From Streptomyces sp. CB02056 (GTDB taxonomy: Bacteria > Actinomycetota > Actinomycetes > Streptomycetales > Streptomycetaceae): DNA of 64,000 bases. The DNA is taken from assembly GCF_001905545.1 (NCBI RefSeq), contig NZ_LIPD01000002.1, positions 310,001-374,000 on the forward strand, given 5' to 3'. The notes under the pieces are model-generated. The model ran no database searches, was not told where the DNA came from, and saw only the letters and a list, made by a program, of their open reading frames with translations. Positions 41,450-47,901 of the stretch are shown here, piece by piece. The position numbers and the translations under genes were made by a program. Numbering within the stretch: position 1 is the first letter of the stretch; each line of letters opens with the position of its first letter.

Positions 41450-41905
41450 GTGGGAAACATCATGATCACCAAAATGACTGGCCAGACCGTTGTCGCTGCC
41501 TCCCTGCGTGCCGCCCGTCTGCGGGCGCTCGCCGAGCTCGGTGGAACCGGTCTGGGTCTCGACACCACCGGTGTCTCCGCTCCCGTTGTCAGTGGTCTTG
41601 GACACACTGATCTGTGCCTCACGGGCGGCAGGAGCTTCGAAGGCACCTTTGTCGAGACCGGTCTGTCCCGTGACTGGGCGTCGTTCGGTACGTCGTGCTC
41701 CCTGCGCGACGAGCGACCGACCCAGGCACCGAAGGCAGCAGTAGCCGCCGCCATGCATGGCGGCTATGCGCAGGTCGTCGGTGCCGGAAACGCCCAGAAG
41801 CAGAACGAGCAGCAGATTAACCAGGCCATGGCCGCCTTCACGGGCGCCGAGGCCATCCGGATGCAGGCCTTCCGCGGCCCTGAACCCTGGAGAGAACGAA
41901 CCTGA
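41450..41905 (+). CDS. 151-aa leader ORF of wblC
   Basis: A 151-codon ORF in the wblC leader. The GTG start has a strong GAGGAGG 8 nt upstream. It begins VGNIMITKMTGQTVVAASLR and ends FRGPEPWRERT. No domain is recognised and no membrane segment is seen. It has an Ala-rich patch (KAAVAAAMHGGYA, about 98-110) and a Gln/Asn-rich stretch (NAQKQNEQQINQ). Many codons end in T (GGT, CGT, GCT, GTT), unlike neighbouring genes and more like very highly translated genes or RNA under structural constraint. Its last codons overlap segment 1 of the attenuator, and its stop lies 24 nt before segment 2. It may act as the sensing leader ORF, as a real protein, or both. Confidence 0.6.
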   Translation: MGNIMITKMTGQTVVAASLRAARLRALAELGGTGLGLDTTGVSAPVVSGLGHTDLCLTGGRSFEGTFVETGLSRDWASFGTSCSLRDERPTQAPKAAVAAAMHGGYAQVVGAGNAQKQNEQQINQAMAAFTGAEAIRMQAFRGPEPWRERT

Positions 41906-41977
41906 GCCAGCCTCAGGTCGGCACCTCCAGGGCCGCGGAACCCGTCACACCGGGATCCGCGGCCCTTCTGTTTTGTC
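41871..41977 (+). promoter_or_regulatory. Transcription attenuator of wblC
   Basis: Segment 1 TCCGCGGCCCT (41871-41881) and segment 3 (41956-41966) are identical 11-mers, and both are complementary to segment 2 AGGGCCGCGGA (41929-41939). Segments 2 and 3, extended by CCCG/CGGG, form a 15-bp stem followed by TTCTGTTTTGT: an intrinsic terminator. Segments 1 and 2 form the competing antiterminator. Segment 1 lies inside the end of the leader ORF (stop 41903-41905). A ribosome finishing that ORF would mask segment 1 and favour termination. A ribosome stalled earlier would expose it and permit readthrough into wblC. Confidence 0.82.
41929..41977 (+). terminator. Intrinsic terminator in the wblC leader
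   Basis: Stem 41929-41943 with 41952-41966 (one A-A mismatch), loop TCACAC and downstream T-tract to about 41977. It ends transcription about 100 nt before the wblC start unless the antiterminator forms. Confidence 0.88.
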
Positions 41978-42010
41978 CGGTACGCAAGACCACCCAGGCC
42001 CTCTGGGGCC

Positions 42011-42043
42011 TCCGGCCCAGCACCACCAGTCACCTGGGCCGGA
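42011..42043 (+). promoter_or_regulatory. Second stem-loop between attenuator and wblC start
   Basis: A perfect 10-bp stem TCCGGCCCAG (42011-42020) with CTGGGCCGGA (42034-42043) and a 13-nt loop, 33 nt before the first possible wblC start. There is no T-run, so it is more likely an mRNA structure than a terminator. Confidence 0.5.
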
Positions 42044-42075
42044 ACCACTGAGAAAAGACGAGGAAGACGCCCACA

Positions 42076-42444
42076 GTGTCCACGGTCATCACACCGCCCA
42101 CCCCGTCCGTACCGCCGACAAGCCAGATCACCAAGGCCGACCAGGCCGACCCCCCGGAGGTTCCTTCCATGCAGCTCAGCTCGATCGAGCAGGCCGAGTC
42201 CCTCGGTCTCCCCATCCCCTGCCGCGCCTTCGACCCCGAGGTCTTCTTCGCGGAGACGCCGGCCGACGTCGAGTACGCGAAGTCGCTCTGCGGCACCTGC
42301 CCGGTGAAGGAGGCCTGCCTGGCCGGCGCCCTGGAGCGGCGCGAGCCGTGGGGCGTCTGGGGTGGCGAGCTGTTCGTCCAGGGCGTCGTGGTGGCGCGCA
42401 AGCGTCCCCGTGGCCGTCCGCGCAAGACCGAGGTCATGGCATGA
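42076..42444 (+). CDS. wblC: WblC (WhiB7) transcription factor
   Basis: A 122-aa WhiB-like iron-sulfur regulator that activates intrinsic resistance to ribosome-targeting antibiotics with SigA-type RNA polymerase. The four cluster-binding cysteines are C49, C72, C75 and C81 (PCRAFDP; SLCGTCPVKEAC). The turn GVWGG lies at 93-97, and a C-terminal AT-hook RPRGRPRK lies at 110-117, which is specific to the WhiB7 class. Two starts are possible: GTG at 42076 (GAGGA about 12 nt upstream) or ATG at 42169, with a perfect GGAGG 8 nt upstream. The latter gives a 91-aa protein, close to mycobacterial WhiB7. It is regulated by the upstream promoter and attenuator and overlaps the next gene by 4 nt (ATGA). 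Confidence 0.95.
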   Translation: MSTVITPPTPSVPPTSQITKADQADPPEVPSMQLSSIEQAESLGLPIPCRAFDPEVFFAETPADVEYAKSLCGTCPVKEACLAGALERREPWGVWGGELFVQGVVVARKRPRGRPRKTEVMA

Positions 42445-42839
42445 ACCCCGCCCACGAGGCCAGGGTCGTCCGCCGGGGAGAGCAGCCCCCGCTGGACAGC
42501 GCCCTCCGCCGATCCGTGCGGATCGCCGCCGCCAAGGCCGACGCCGCAGCCCGCATCACGTCCCCGAGCAAGCACCACGAGCAGGACCACGACATGAACC
42601 CCGCCGCCGTCGATCCCACCGCCCGCGCCGAGCAGGCCACCGAACGTCAGACCCAGAACAGGATCCTCGAGATGCAACTCCTCCACGAATCCCTGGCCCG
42701 TGCCCATATGCAAGACAGGCTGCACGAGGCCGAGAACCAACGGCTCGTCAGCCGGGTCGCCCGGGCCCGCAAGCTCAGGCAGCGGGCCGAGCGGGCCTCG
42801 ATGCGCGCCCGCAAGGCGCTCGCCGTCGCGCTGATGTAG
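42441..42839 (+). CDS. Small basic coiled-coil protein coupled to wblC
   Basis: A 132-aa protein of unknown function whose ATG overlaps the wblC stop (ATGA), so the two are translationally coupled. The C-terminal 80 residues form a probable charged helix or coiled coil (RQTQNRILEMQLLHESLARAH...) ending in an Arg/Ala-rich basic stretch that could bind RNA or DNA. An internal in-frame ATG at 42594, with GAGCAGG 8 nt upstream, would give a compact 81-aa product and may be the true start, because the first 51 residues look unstructured. It ends 120 nt before a strong terminator. Its link to WblC suggests a role in the same antibiotic-stress response (inference). Confidence 0.7.
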   Translation: MNPAHEARVVRRGEQPPLDSALRRSVRIAAAKADAAARITSPSKHHEQDHDMNPAAVDPTARAEQATERQTQNRILEMQLLHESLARAHMQDRLHEAENQRLVSRVARARKLRQRAERASMRARKALAVALM

Positions 42840-42962
42840 CGCTGATACAGCGCTGAAGCAGGGCCCCGTCGGTCCGGAGGGCCCGTCCTCGACAGGCCCC
42901 CGCCGGCTCCGGTCCACGGCCGGACACCGGTTCGCCGTCGGACCTTGAACCACCCCCGTCGT

Positions 42963-43003
42963 GCCGCAGGCCGCTCCCCGTCGTCGGGGGAGCGGCCTGC
43001 GGC
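42963..43003. terminator. Bidirectional hairpin terminator
   Basis: A perfect 17-bp inverted repeat (42963-42979; 42987-43003) with a 7-nt loop, between the convergent wblC operon and the ABC1-kinase gene. Confidence 0.82.
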
Positions 43004-43022
43004 CGTTGTCGCGGTGTGGGGG

Positions 43023-44450
43023 TCAGTCCTTGCGGACCCGGGCGGGTTCGGCGGTCCTGGCGGGCTTCACGGGCTTCACGGGCTTCGTGGGGTTGGCGGG
43101 TTCCGCGCGCTCTGCCGACGGCCGCCCGGCGAACTCGGGCAGCCACTCCAGCATCTCCGCGCGGAACGGCGCCTTGGCGCCCAGCTGGCAGAGCACCCCG
43201 ATGGTGCTCAGCGTCACCCGGTGGATCAGCAGGTACGCGGGCGGCAGGTTCAGCTGCTTGCCCAGGTTGTAGGCGGGCGAGCGCGGGTCGGCGATCCGGG
43301 CCGCCTGGGCCCGCATCCAGGTCCGGGTGAAGTGGAAGTTCTCCACCGCGGCCGGCTCGATGATCGGCAGCAGGTAGTCCAGCACCGCGTCCGGGTCCAG
43401 CCGGACCGAGGGCTTCACGAAGCCCTCCTCGCGCAGCATCCGGAGCACGCCCGCCGCGTCCCCGGCCAGCGCCATCCGCAGCGAGGCCCCGATCGGGGCC
43501 GGCAGCCCGCCGGGCAGCCGGTCCACCGTGCCGAAGTCCAGCACGCCCAGCCGCCAGCCCGACACCGGGCCGTCGTCCTTCAGCAGCCGGAAGTTGCCCG
43601 GGTGCGGGTCCGCGTGCAGCAGGCCGGTCCGGGACGGGCCGGCGAACAGGAACCGGGCCAGCAGCTGCCCGGCGCGGTCGCGCTCCTCCTGGGTGCCGCC
43701 CGCGATCACCTCGGCCAGCGGGGTGCCGCCCATCCACTCGGTGACCAGCACCTGGTCGGCCTGGGCCACCACGCCCGGCACCACGATGTCCGGGTCGTCC
43801 GTGAACTCCTCGGCGTGGCGGCGCTGGGCCTGCGCCTCCAGCTCGTAGTCCAGCTCCTCCGAGACGCGCTCGCGCAGCTCGGTGATCAGCGGCTTGATGT
43901 CCAGCCCGGGGATCAGCGGGCCCAGCAGCCAGGCCACCCGGCTCAGCTGCGAGAGGTCCGCGAGCAGCGCGTCCCCCGCCCCCGGGTACTGCACCTTGAC
44001 GGCGACCGTGCGGCCGTCGTGCCAGACCGCCTTGTGCACCTGGCCGATCGAGGCGGCGGCCGCGGGCCGGTCGTCGAACTCCCGGAACAGCCCGCGCCAG
44101 TCGTCACCGAGCCGCTGGGCGAGCGCGGTGTGCACCTTGGCGGCGGGCATCGGGGGAGCGGCGTCCTGGAGCTTGGTGAGCGCCGCCCGGTACGGCCCGG
44201 CGACCTCCTCGGGCAGCGCGGCCTCGAAGACGGACAGCACCTGCCCGAACTTCATCGCCCCGCCCTTGAGTTCGCCGAGGACCTTGAACAGCTGGTCCGC
44301 GGTGGCCTGTTGGAGCTCGGCGGTGACCACCTCGGCGGAGCGGCCGCCGATCCGCTTGCCCAGGCCGAGCGTGGCGCGACCGGCTATCCCCAGCGGCAGG
44401 GCGGCGAGCCGTGCCGTGCGGGTCACTGCCTTGCGCGGAAGATCGCTCAC
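43023..44450 (-). CDS. ABC1/COQ8 (UbiB) family atypical kinase
   Basis: A 475-aa protein-kinase-like ATPase. The KxGQ signature is MKFGQ (66-70) after the conserved N-terminal helix. Next come the Ala-rich nucleotide loop AAAASIGQVHKA, the lysine VAVKVQYPG, an acidic EELDYELEAQ, the catalytic HADPHPGNFRL and the metal-binding VLDFGT. The last 30 residues are a Lys/Pro-rich tail with TKPVKPVKP repeats. UbiB members act in quinone metabolism; the mycobacterial neighbour of whiB7 (Rv3197) belongs here and has been linked to macrolide resistance. GTG at 44450 has GGAGG 6-7 nt upstream. It converges with the wblC operon across a strong terminator. Confidence 0.92.
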   Translation of the reverse strand: MSDLPRKAVTRTARLAALPLGIAGRATLGLGKRIGGRSAEVVTAELQQATADQLFKVLGELKGGAMKFGQVLSVFEAALPEEVAGPYRAALTKLQDAAPPMPAAKVHTALAQRLGDDWRGLFREFDDRPAAAASIGQVHKAVWHDGRTVAVKVQYPGAGDALLADLSQLSRVAWLLGPLIPGLDIKPLITELRERVSEELDYELEAQAQRRHAEEFTDDPDIVVPGVVAQADQVLVTEWMGGTPLAEVIAGGTQEERDRAGQLLARFLFAGPSRTGLLHADPHPGNFRLLKDDGPVSGWRLGVLDFGTVDRLPGGLPAPIGASLRMALAGDAAGVLRMLREEGFVKPSVRLDPDAVLDYLLPIIEPAAVENFHFTRTWMRAQAARIADPRSPAYNLGKQLNLPPAYLLIHRVTLSTIGVLCQLGAKAPFRAEMLEWLPEFAGRPSAERAEPANPTKPVKPVKPARTAEPARVRKD

Positions 44451-44628
44451 CCCGGGCCTCCATTCCCTGGCCCCCCGGTTCCGGACGGCCGACCATCTCT
44501 ACGCCATTGTGCCCGCTCCCTGCTGCGTGCCCCTCGGAATTCCGTGGGGCGGGGCGGAGAGTGGCCTCCCTTTGCGGGGAGTTGGGCGGCTTGGTCCGGG
44601 GAGGGCGGGGGTGGGGGCAGGTGGTTGC

Positions 44629-44663
44629 TGCGCAGGAAGTCGGCTCGGCCGACTTCCTGCGCA
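44629..44663. repeat. 16-bp perfect stem with 3-nt loop
   Basis: Arm TGCGCAGGAAGTCGGC (44629-44644), loop TCG, complementary arm 44648-44663. This is tighter than the usual terminators of the window, and it is placed about 180 nt upstream of the ABC1-kinase start. Confidence 0.75.
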
Positions 44664-44851
44664 GTGTTGTGATGCTGCTCGCTTCCCTCTTCCCCGGGGC
44701 CCCTCCCCCTCCCCCCTCCCCACCCACCGCCCACCGCCCACCACCCACCGCACCCACAACCCACCCACCCACCTCGTACCCCGAGCGGTGGCGCCCCGTC
44801 CTCTCTGCCGGTCCGTGCCCGGTCTGTGCCCGTGCCGGTGCCGGTGCCGTG

Positions 44852-44892
44852 CCATGGCCTGTGCCTTGCCCGGGGCAGGGCACAGGCCATGG
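44852..44892 (-). terminator. Hairpin downstream of the ThiF-like gene
   Basis: A 41-nt hairpin starting CCATGGCCTGTGCC, with 14 perfect outer pairs continued inward by five or six more including one G-T. It lies about 190 nt past the stop of the minus-strand ThiF-like gene, which it probably terminates. Confidence 0.6.
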
Positions 44893-45084
44893 GAGGCCTC
44901 GCACCCGCCCGTGGGGCTTGTCGGCCCCGGCCGGGGGTTCGTCGGGACGGCGGGCCCACCCCGGCCATCGGCTCGTACGGCCGGGTGGGTGCCCGTGGTC
45001 CCGTGGGGAGGCCGGAGGCTGCCGAGCCGTGCAGCCGCCGGGCCTGCTCCCGTCAGACTCGTTCTTCTCCTCCTCCTCCGTTCC

Positions 45085-46173
45085 TCACCCCGGGGGCAGC
45101 GGCTGCCAGAGGCAGCCGCAGTCCGGGTGCCCGCGCAGCCGCAGGCGCCGTGGCATGCCGTCCCCGGCCGAGACCTCGCACCAGCCGTCCACGCTCGGTG
45201 GGCGCCCGCCGTCCAGGAACACCTGGATGTGCAGGGCCGCCAGGCCGGCGACCGCCGTCGCGAGCGCCGTGTCGCAGGCCGGGGTACGGGCCCGGCCGGG
45301 CCCTCCGTCGGCCAGCTGGGCCAGGACTCTCGGCCAGGCGGCGTCCTCGTCCTCCCGCCGCAGCACCAGGCAGTGCCCGCAGGCCGACATCCCGGGGATC
45401 ACCAGTGGCCCGATGACGCCGAACTCCTCGACCACGCCCACGTAGAGGTGCGGCACCCCGGCCCGCAGCAGCAGCCGGGCCTCGTACGTCCCGCCCGCGA
45501 AGGCGGCACTGCCGTCCCGGGGCGCGAGGACCACGAAGTCCGGTGGCGGGTCCCCGGGCCGGCGGCGGGGCACGGGCGCCGGTGGCCGCCCCGCCGCGCG
45601 CTGCACGGCCTCCCGGGCCGCCGTCGAGCGCAGCCGGCCGACGTCCCCGGGCGGCAGCCCGGCGGGGGAGCAGTCGCCGGGTTTCACCCGGCCGGTGTCC
45701 GCGACCGTGACCGTGCCGGTGCCGCCCGCCGCGAGCACCGCCGCCACGGCGGCGCCGACCCGGCCCGCGCCGCGCACCTCGATCCGCGCGTCGGCCCGGC
45801 GGCCCAGGACCGCCGGTGCGGCGCCCGGCCCGGAGTGGACCAGGGAGAGCGAGGCGAGGTCCGGTTCGAGCAGGTCCCGCTGCTGCGCGGGGAAGCGGGC
45901 CAGCGCGCGGCGGCCGGCCTCCGCGTCGTCCAGCAGGCCGGTCTCCTCCAGGCCGGTGAGCAGGGTGTCGGCCGGTTCGCGGCCGAGCCCGATGCGTTCT
46001 CCCTCGTTCAGGAGCTCCGGTCGGTCGCGCGTCCCGTCGAGCAGCGCGAGGAAGTCGCAGAGGGTCTTGTCGGCGTTGCCGAGCACCCCGGCGAACCGGG
46101 TGACGGTGCCGAACTGCAGGGTCTCCGAGTCCCGCCAGCTGCGGGACAGCGCGGGCTTGAGGGCGAGGCGCAC
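45085..46173 (-). CDS. ThiF/E1-like protein with TOMM-type N-terminal domain
   Basis: A 362-aa protein. Residues about 1-110 resemble the leader-peptide-binding N-terminus of E1-like RiPP partners (LQFGTVTRFAGVLGN...LCDFLALLDGTR). A Rossmann core follows: IEVRGAGRVGAAVAAVLAAGG near 130 and VADTGRVKPGD near 153. Cysteine pairs (ACGHC near 268, DCGC near the C-terminus) could bind zinc. It is the counterpart of the mycobacterial Rv3196-type neighbour of whiB7. No precursor peptide gene is visible nearby, so a RiPP role is unsupported. The start is GTG at 46173, with GGAAGGAAG 6 nt upstream. It is divergent from a metallopeptidase. Confidence 0.75.
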   Translation of the reverse strand: MRLALKPALSRSWRDSETLQFGTVTRFAGVLGNADKTLCDFLALLDGTRDRPELLNEGERIGLGREPADTLLTGLEETGLLDDAEAGRRALARFPAQQRDLLEPDLASLSLVHSGPGAAPAVLGRRADARIEVRGAGRVGAAVAAVLAAGGTGTVTVADTGRVKPGDCSPAGLPPGDVGRLRSTAAREAVQRAAGRPPAPVPRRRPGDPPPDFVVLAPRDGSAAFAGGTYEARLLLRAGVPHLYVGVVEEFGVIGPLVIPGMSACGHCLVLRREDEDAAWPRVLAQLADGGPGRARTPACDTALATAVAGLAALHIQVFLDGGRPPSVDGWCEVSAGDGMPRRLRLRGHPDCGCLWQPLPPG

Positions 46174-46244
46174 GACGATCTTCCTTCCGATCGTTTCCGG
46201 ACGGCTGACCGCAGCTTGCCCCATCGCGCCGATGTCGTGCGCAG

Positions 46245-46304
46245 AGTTATCCACAGGTCTGTGCTTATGATCACCCCATCCGTTCGCACGCCCTGTGGAT
46301 AACT
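46245..46304. repeat. Inverted pair of DnaA-box-like sequences in a divergent promoter
   Basis: AGTTATCCACAGG (46245-46257) and its exact complement CCTGTGGATAACT (46292-46304), separated by 34 nt. Each contains TTATCCACA, the canonical DnaA box. They lie between the ThiF-like gene and the YgjP-type peptidase gene. Confidence 0.75.
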
Positions 46305-46428
46305 GGCCATCCTCCCCGATGTCGCTTTCCGGACACCCCCCGTCGACTTTTCGTTCCCGATCGCTCCATGAAAGATTCCGGCCATGGCAGCGGACTTCTG
46401 TCCGTGGTACCGGGTAACGTCGTGTGCC

Positions 46429-47166
46429 ATGGCAGCCGAGCGGGACTCCCATCCACCGGCGTCGCGTCGGCGTGCCCCCGCAGCGTCCGGGTCGCAGGTC
46501 GCGGCGCCGAACACGCGCGGGCGCCCGGACCAGCGGCAGCAGCCGAGGCCGGCCCCGTCGCAGCCGCCGCCCGCCGGTGCCACGGCCCCCGAGGCGCACG
46601 ACCGCAGCCGGGTCGAGGTGCGCCGCAGCGCCCGCCGCAGCCGTACCGTCTCCGCCTACCGCGAGGGCGACCGCACCATCGTGCTGATCCCGGCCCGGAT
46701 GTCGCACGCCGAGGAGCAGCGCTGGGTCGCGCAGATGCTGGAGAAGCTCGCCGCCCAGGAGTCCCGGCGGATCCCCGGGGACGAGGCCCTGATGGCCCGG
46801 GCCCGCGAGCTGTCGGCCTCCTATCTGGACGACCGCGCCCGGCCCAGTCAGGTCCGCTGGGTCACCAACCAGAATTCCCGCTGGGGCTCCTGCACCCCCA
46901 GCGAGGGGACGATCCGCCTCTCCCACCGTCTTCAGGGCATGCCGGAGTACGTGCTGGACTACGTGCTGCTGCACGAGCTGGCGCACCTGCTGGTGCCGGA
47001 CCACGGCCCGGCGTTCTGGGCGCTGCTGGAGGCCTACCCGCGGACCGAGCGGGCCCGCGGCTACCTGGAGGGCGTGGTCTCCGCGGCCCGGCTGCCGCAC
47101 ATCCCCGGCGCCCGGCACGCCGCCCCGGGCCCGACCGGGCCCGATCAGGCGGCCTCCTGCGACTGA
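46429..47166 (+). CDS. YgjP-like (DUF45) zinc metallopeptidase
   Basis: A 245-aa protein. An N-terminal 60-residue Arg/Pro/Ala-rich disordered region precedes the YgjP/M48-like domain: VRWVTNQNSRWGSCTPSEGTI, the metal motif HELAHLLVPDHG (near 182) with a third ligand in DHGPAFW, and a helical end. This is the gluzincin pattern HExxH...H. The substrate is unknown. Leaderless: TAACGT (46415-46420) ends 8 nt before the ATG. It converges on the Nudix gene, with a 17-bp hairpin between them. Confidence 0.87.
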   Translation: MAAERDSHPPASRRRAPAASGSQVAAPNTRGRPDQRQQPRPAPSQPPPAGATAPEAHDRSRVEVRRSARRSRTVSAYREGDRTIVLIPARMSHAEEQRWVAQMLEKLAAQESRRIPGDEALMARARELSASYLDDRARPSQVRWVTNQNSRWGSCTPSEGTIRLSHRLQGMPEYVLDYVLLHELAHLLVPDHGPAFWALLEAYPRTERARGYLEGVVSAARLPHIPGARHAAPGPTGPDQAASCD

Positions 47167-47251
47167 CGCCGCGGCGGAGCGGGAGTCGCGGTGGTGTCAG
47201 GGCCGGGGCAGCGCGGGAGCCACGGGCGGGCCGTCCGACCGTAGGAACGAC

Positions 47252-47290
47252 GGAAGGGGGCGCGGGCCGATGTGGCCCGCGCCCCCTTCC
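47252..47290. terminator. Bidirectional hairpin terminator
   Basis: A perfect 17-bp inverted repeat (47252-47268; 47274-47290) with a 5-nt loop, between the convergent metallopeptidase and Nudix genes. Confidence 0.85.
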
Positions 47291-47301
47291 GGTGTCGCAC
47301 C

Positions 47302-47901
47302 TCAGCCGGTCAGCTGCCGTGCCCGGGCCACCAGGTCGCGCACCGAGTGGTCGGTGAGCTCCGGCAGCCGGTCGTAGTCGAACCAGCGCAGGTCCAGCGA
47401 CTCCTCGCTGATCAGCGCCTGGGCGCCGGCCGGGGCCAGCGCGATGTACTGGACGTCCAGGTGGGTGTTCTCCGGCCGGTCCTTGCCGGCGCAGCGCACC
47501 AGGTGCCGGTCCAGCTTGGCCGGCACCGGGGTGCCGCCGCTCTCCAGCAGCACCAGGTCGGGGATGCCGGACTCCTCGACGGCCTCGCGCAGCGCGGCCG
47601 AGGCGAGGTCGCGGTCGCCGGGCTCGCAGTGCCCGCCCATCTGGAGCCACATGCCGACCTTGGGGTGCAGGGTCAGCAGCACCCGCCCGGCGGCCGGGTC
47701 GACGACCGCCGCGCTCGCGGTGATGTGCGCGGGCAGGCAGGAGCGGTACAGGCCGTCGGGCCGCGCGGCGAGGTGCTCCAGATAGTCGAGCCGCAGCCGC
47801 TCCTGGTCCTGGTCGGCGGGCCGCCACCCGCTCAGCGCGCGGACGGCGTCCGCGTGCAGGCCGGAGGAGGTCTCGGTGGCGGGCGTCTCGGTGGCCGTCA
47901 T
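47302..47901 (-). CDS. Nudix hydrolase
   Basis: A 199-aa Nudix-fold pyrophosphatase. The catalytic helix region reads MGGHCEPGDRDLASAALREAVEESGI (about 95-120). It keeps REAVEESGI but deviates from the consensus spacing and has Asp at the first Glu position, as in several actinobacterial homologues. A LDVQYIALAP strand follows. The substrate is not deducible. Its ATG overlaps the stop of the upstream DUF2342 gene (ATGA), so translation is coupled. Confidence 0.88.
   Translation of the reverse strand: MTATETPATETSSGLHADAVRALSGWRPADQDQERLRLDYLEHLAARPDGLYRSCLPAHITASAAVVDPAAGRVLLTLHPKVGMWLQMGGHCEPGDRDLASAALREAVEESGIPDLVLLESGGTPVPAKLDRHLVRCAGKDRPENTHLDVQYIALAPAGAQALISEESLDLRWFDYDRLPELTDHSVRDLVARARQLTG

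Larger units (their letters stand above)
44451..45084. other. 634-nt non-coding region with two large hairpins and a pyrimidine tract
   Basis: It lies between the ThiF-like gene (stop at 45085) and the ABC1-kinase start, both on the minus strand. It contains a 35-nt near-continuous palindrome (44629-44663), a C-rich CCACCC-type tract (about 44685-44780) and a 41-nt hairpin (44852-44892). The open frames crossing it are compositional artefacts. Confidence 0.7.

Noticed and set aside
41355..41465. A 36-codon ORF (MPLARELYRDRH...) in the early wblC leader, ending in Arg-rich rare codons and overlapping the next ORF start
   Set aside because: The upstream ribosome-binding site is weak (GGGGTG 12 nt away) and it does not overlap the attenuator, so the 151-codon ORF is a better leader ORF. 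It is kept only as an alternative.
45085..46173. A RiPP biosynthetic cluster around the ThiF-like gene
   Set aside because: No precursor peptide, cyclodehydratase or dedicated exporter nearby; synteny with mycobacteria argues for a housekeeping role.
46245..46304. DnaA-box pair as a replication origin
   Set aside because: Only two boxes, with no dnaA/dnaN nearby and no AT-rich unwinding region. Streptomyces oriC has many clustered boxes.
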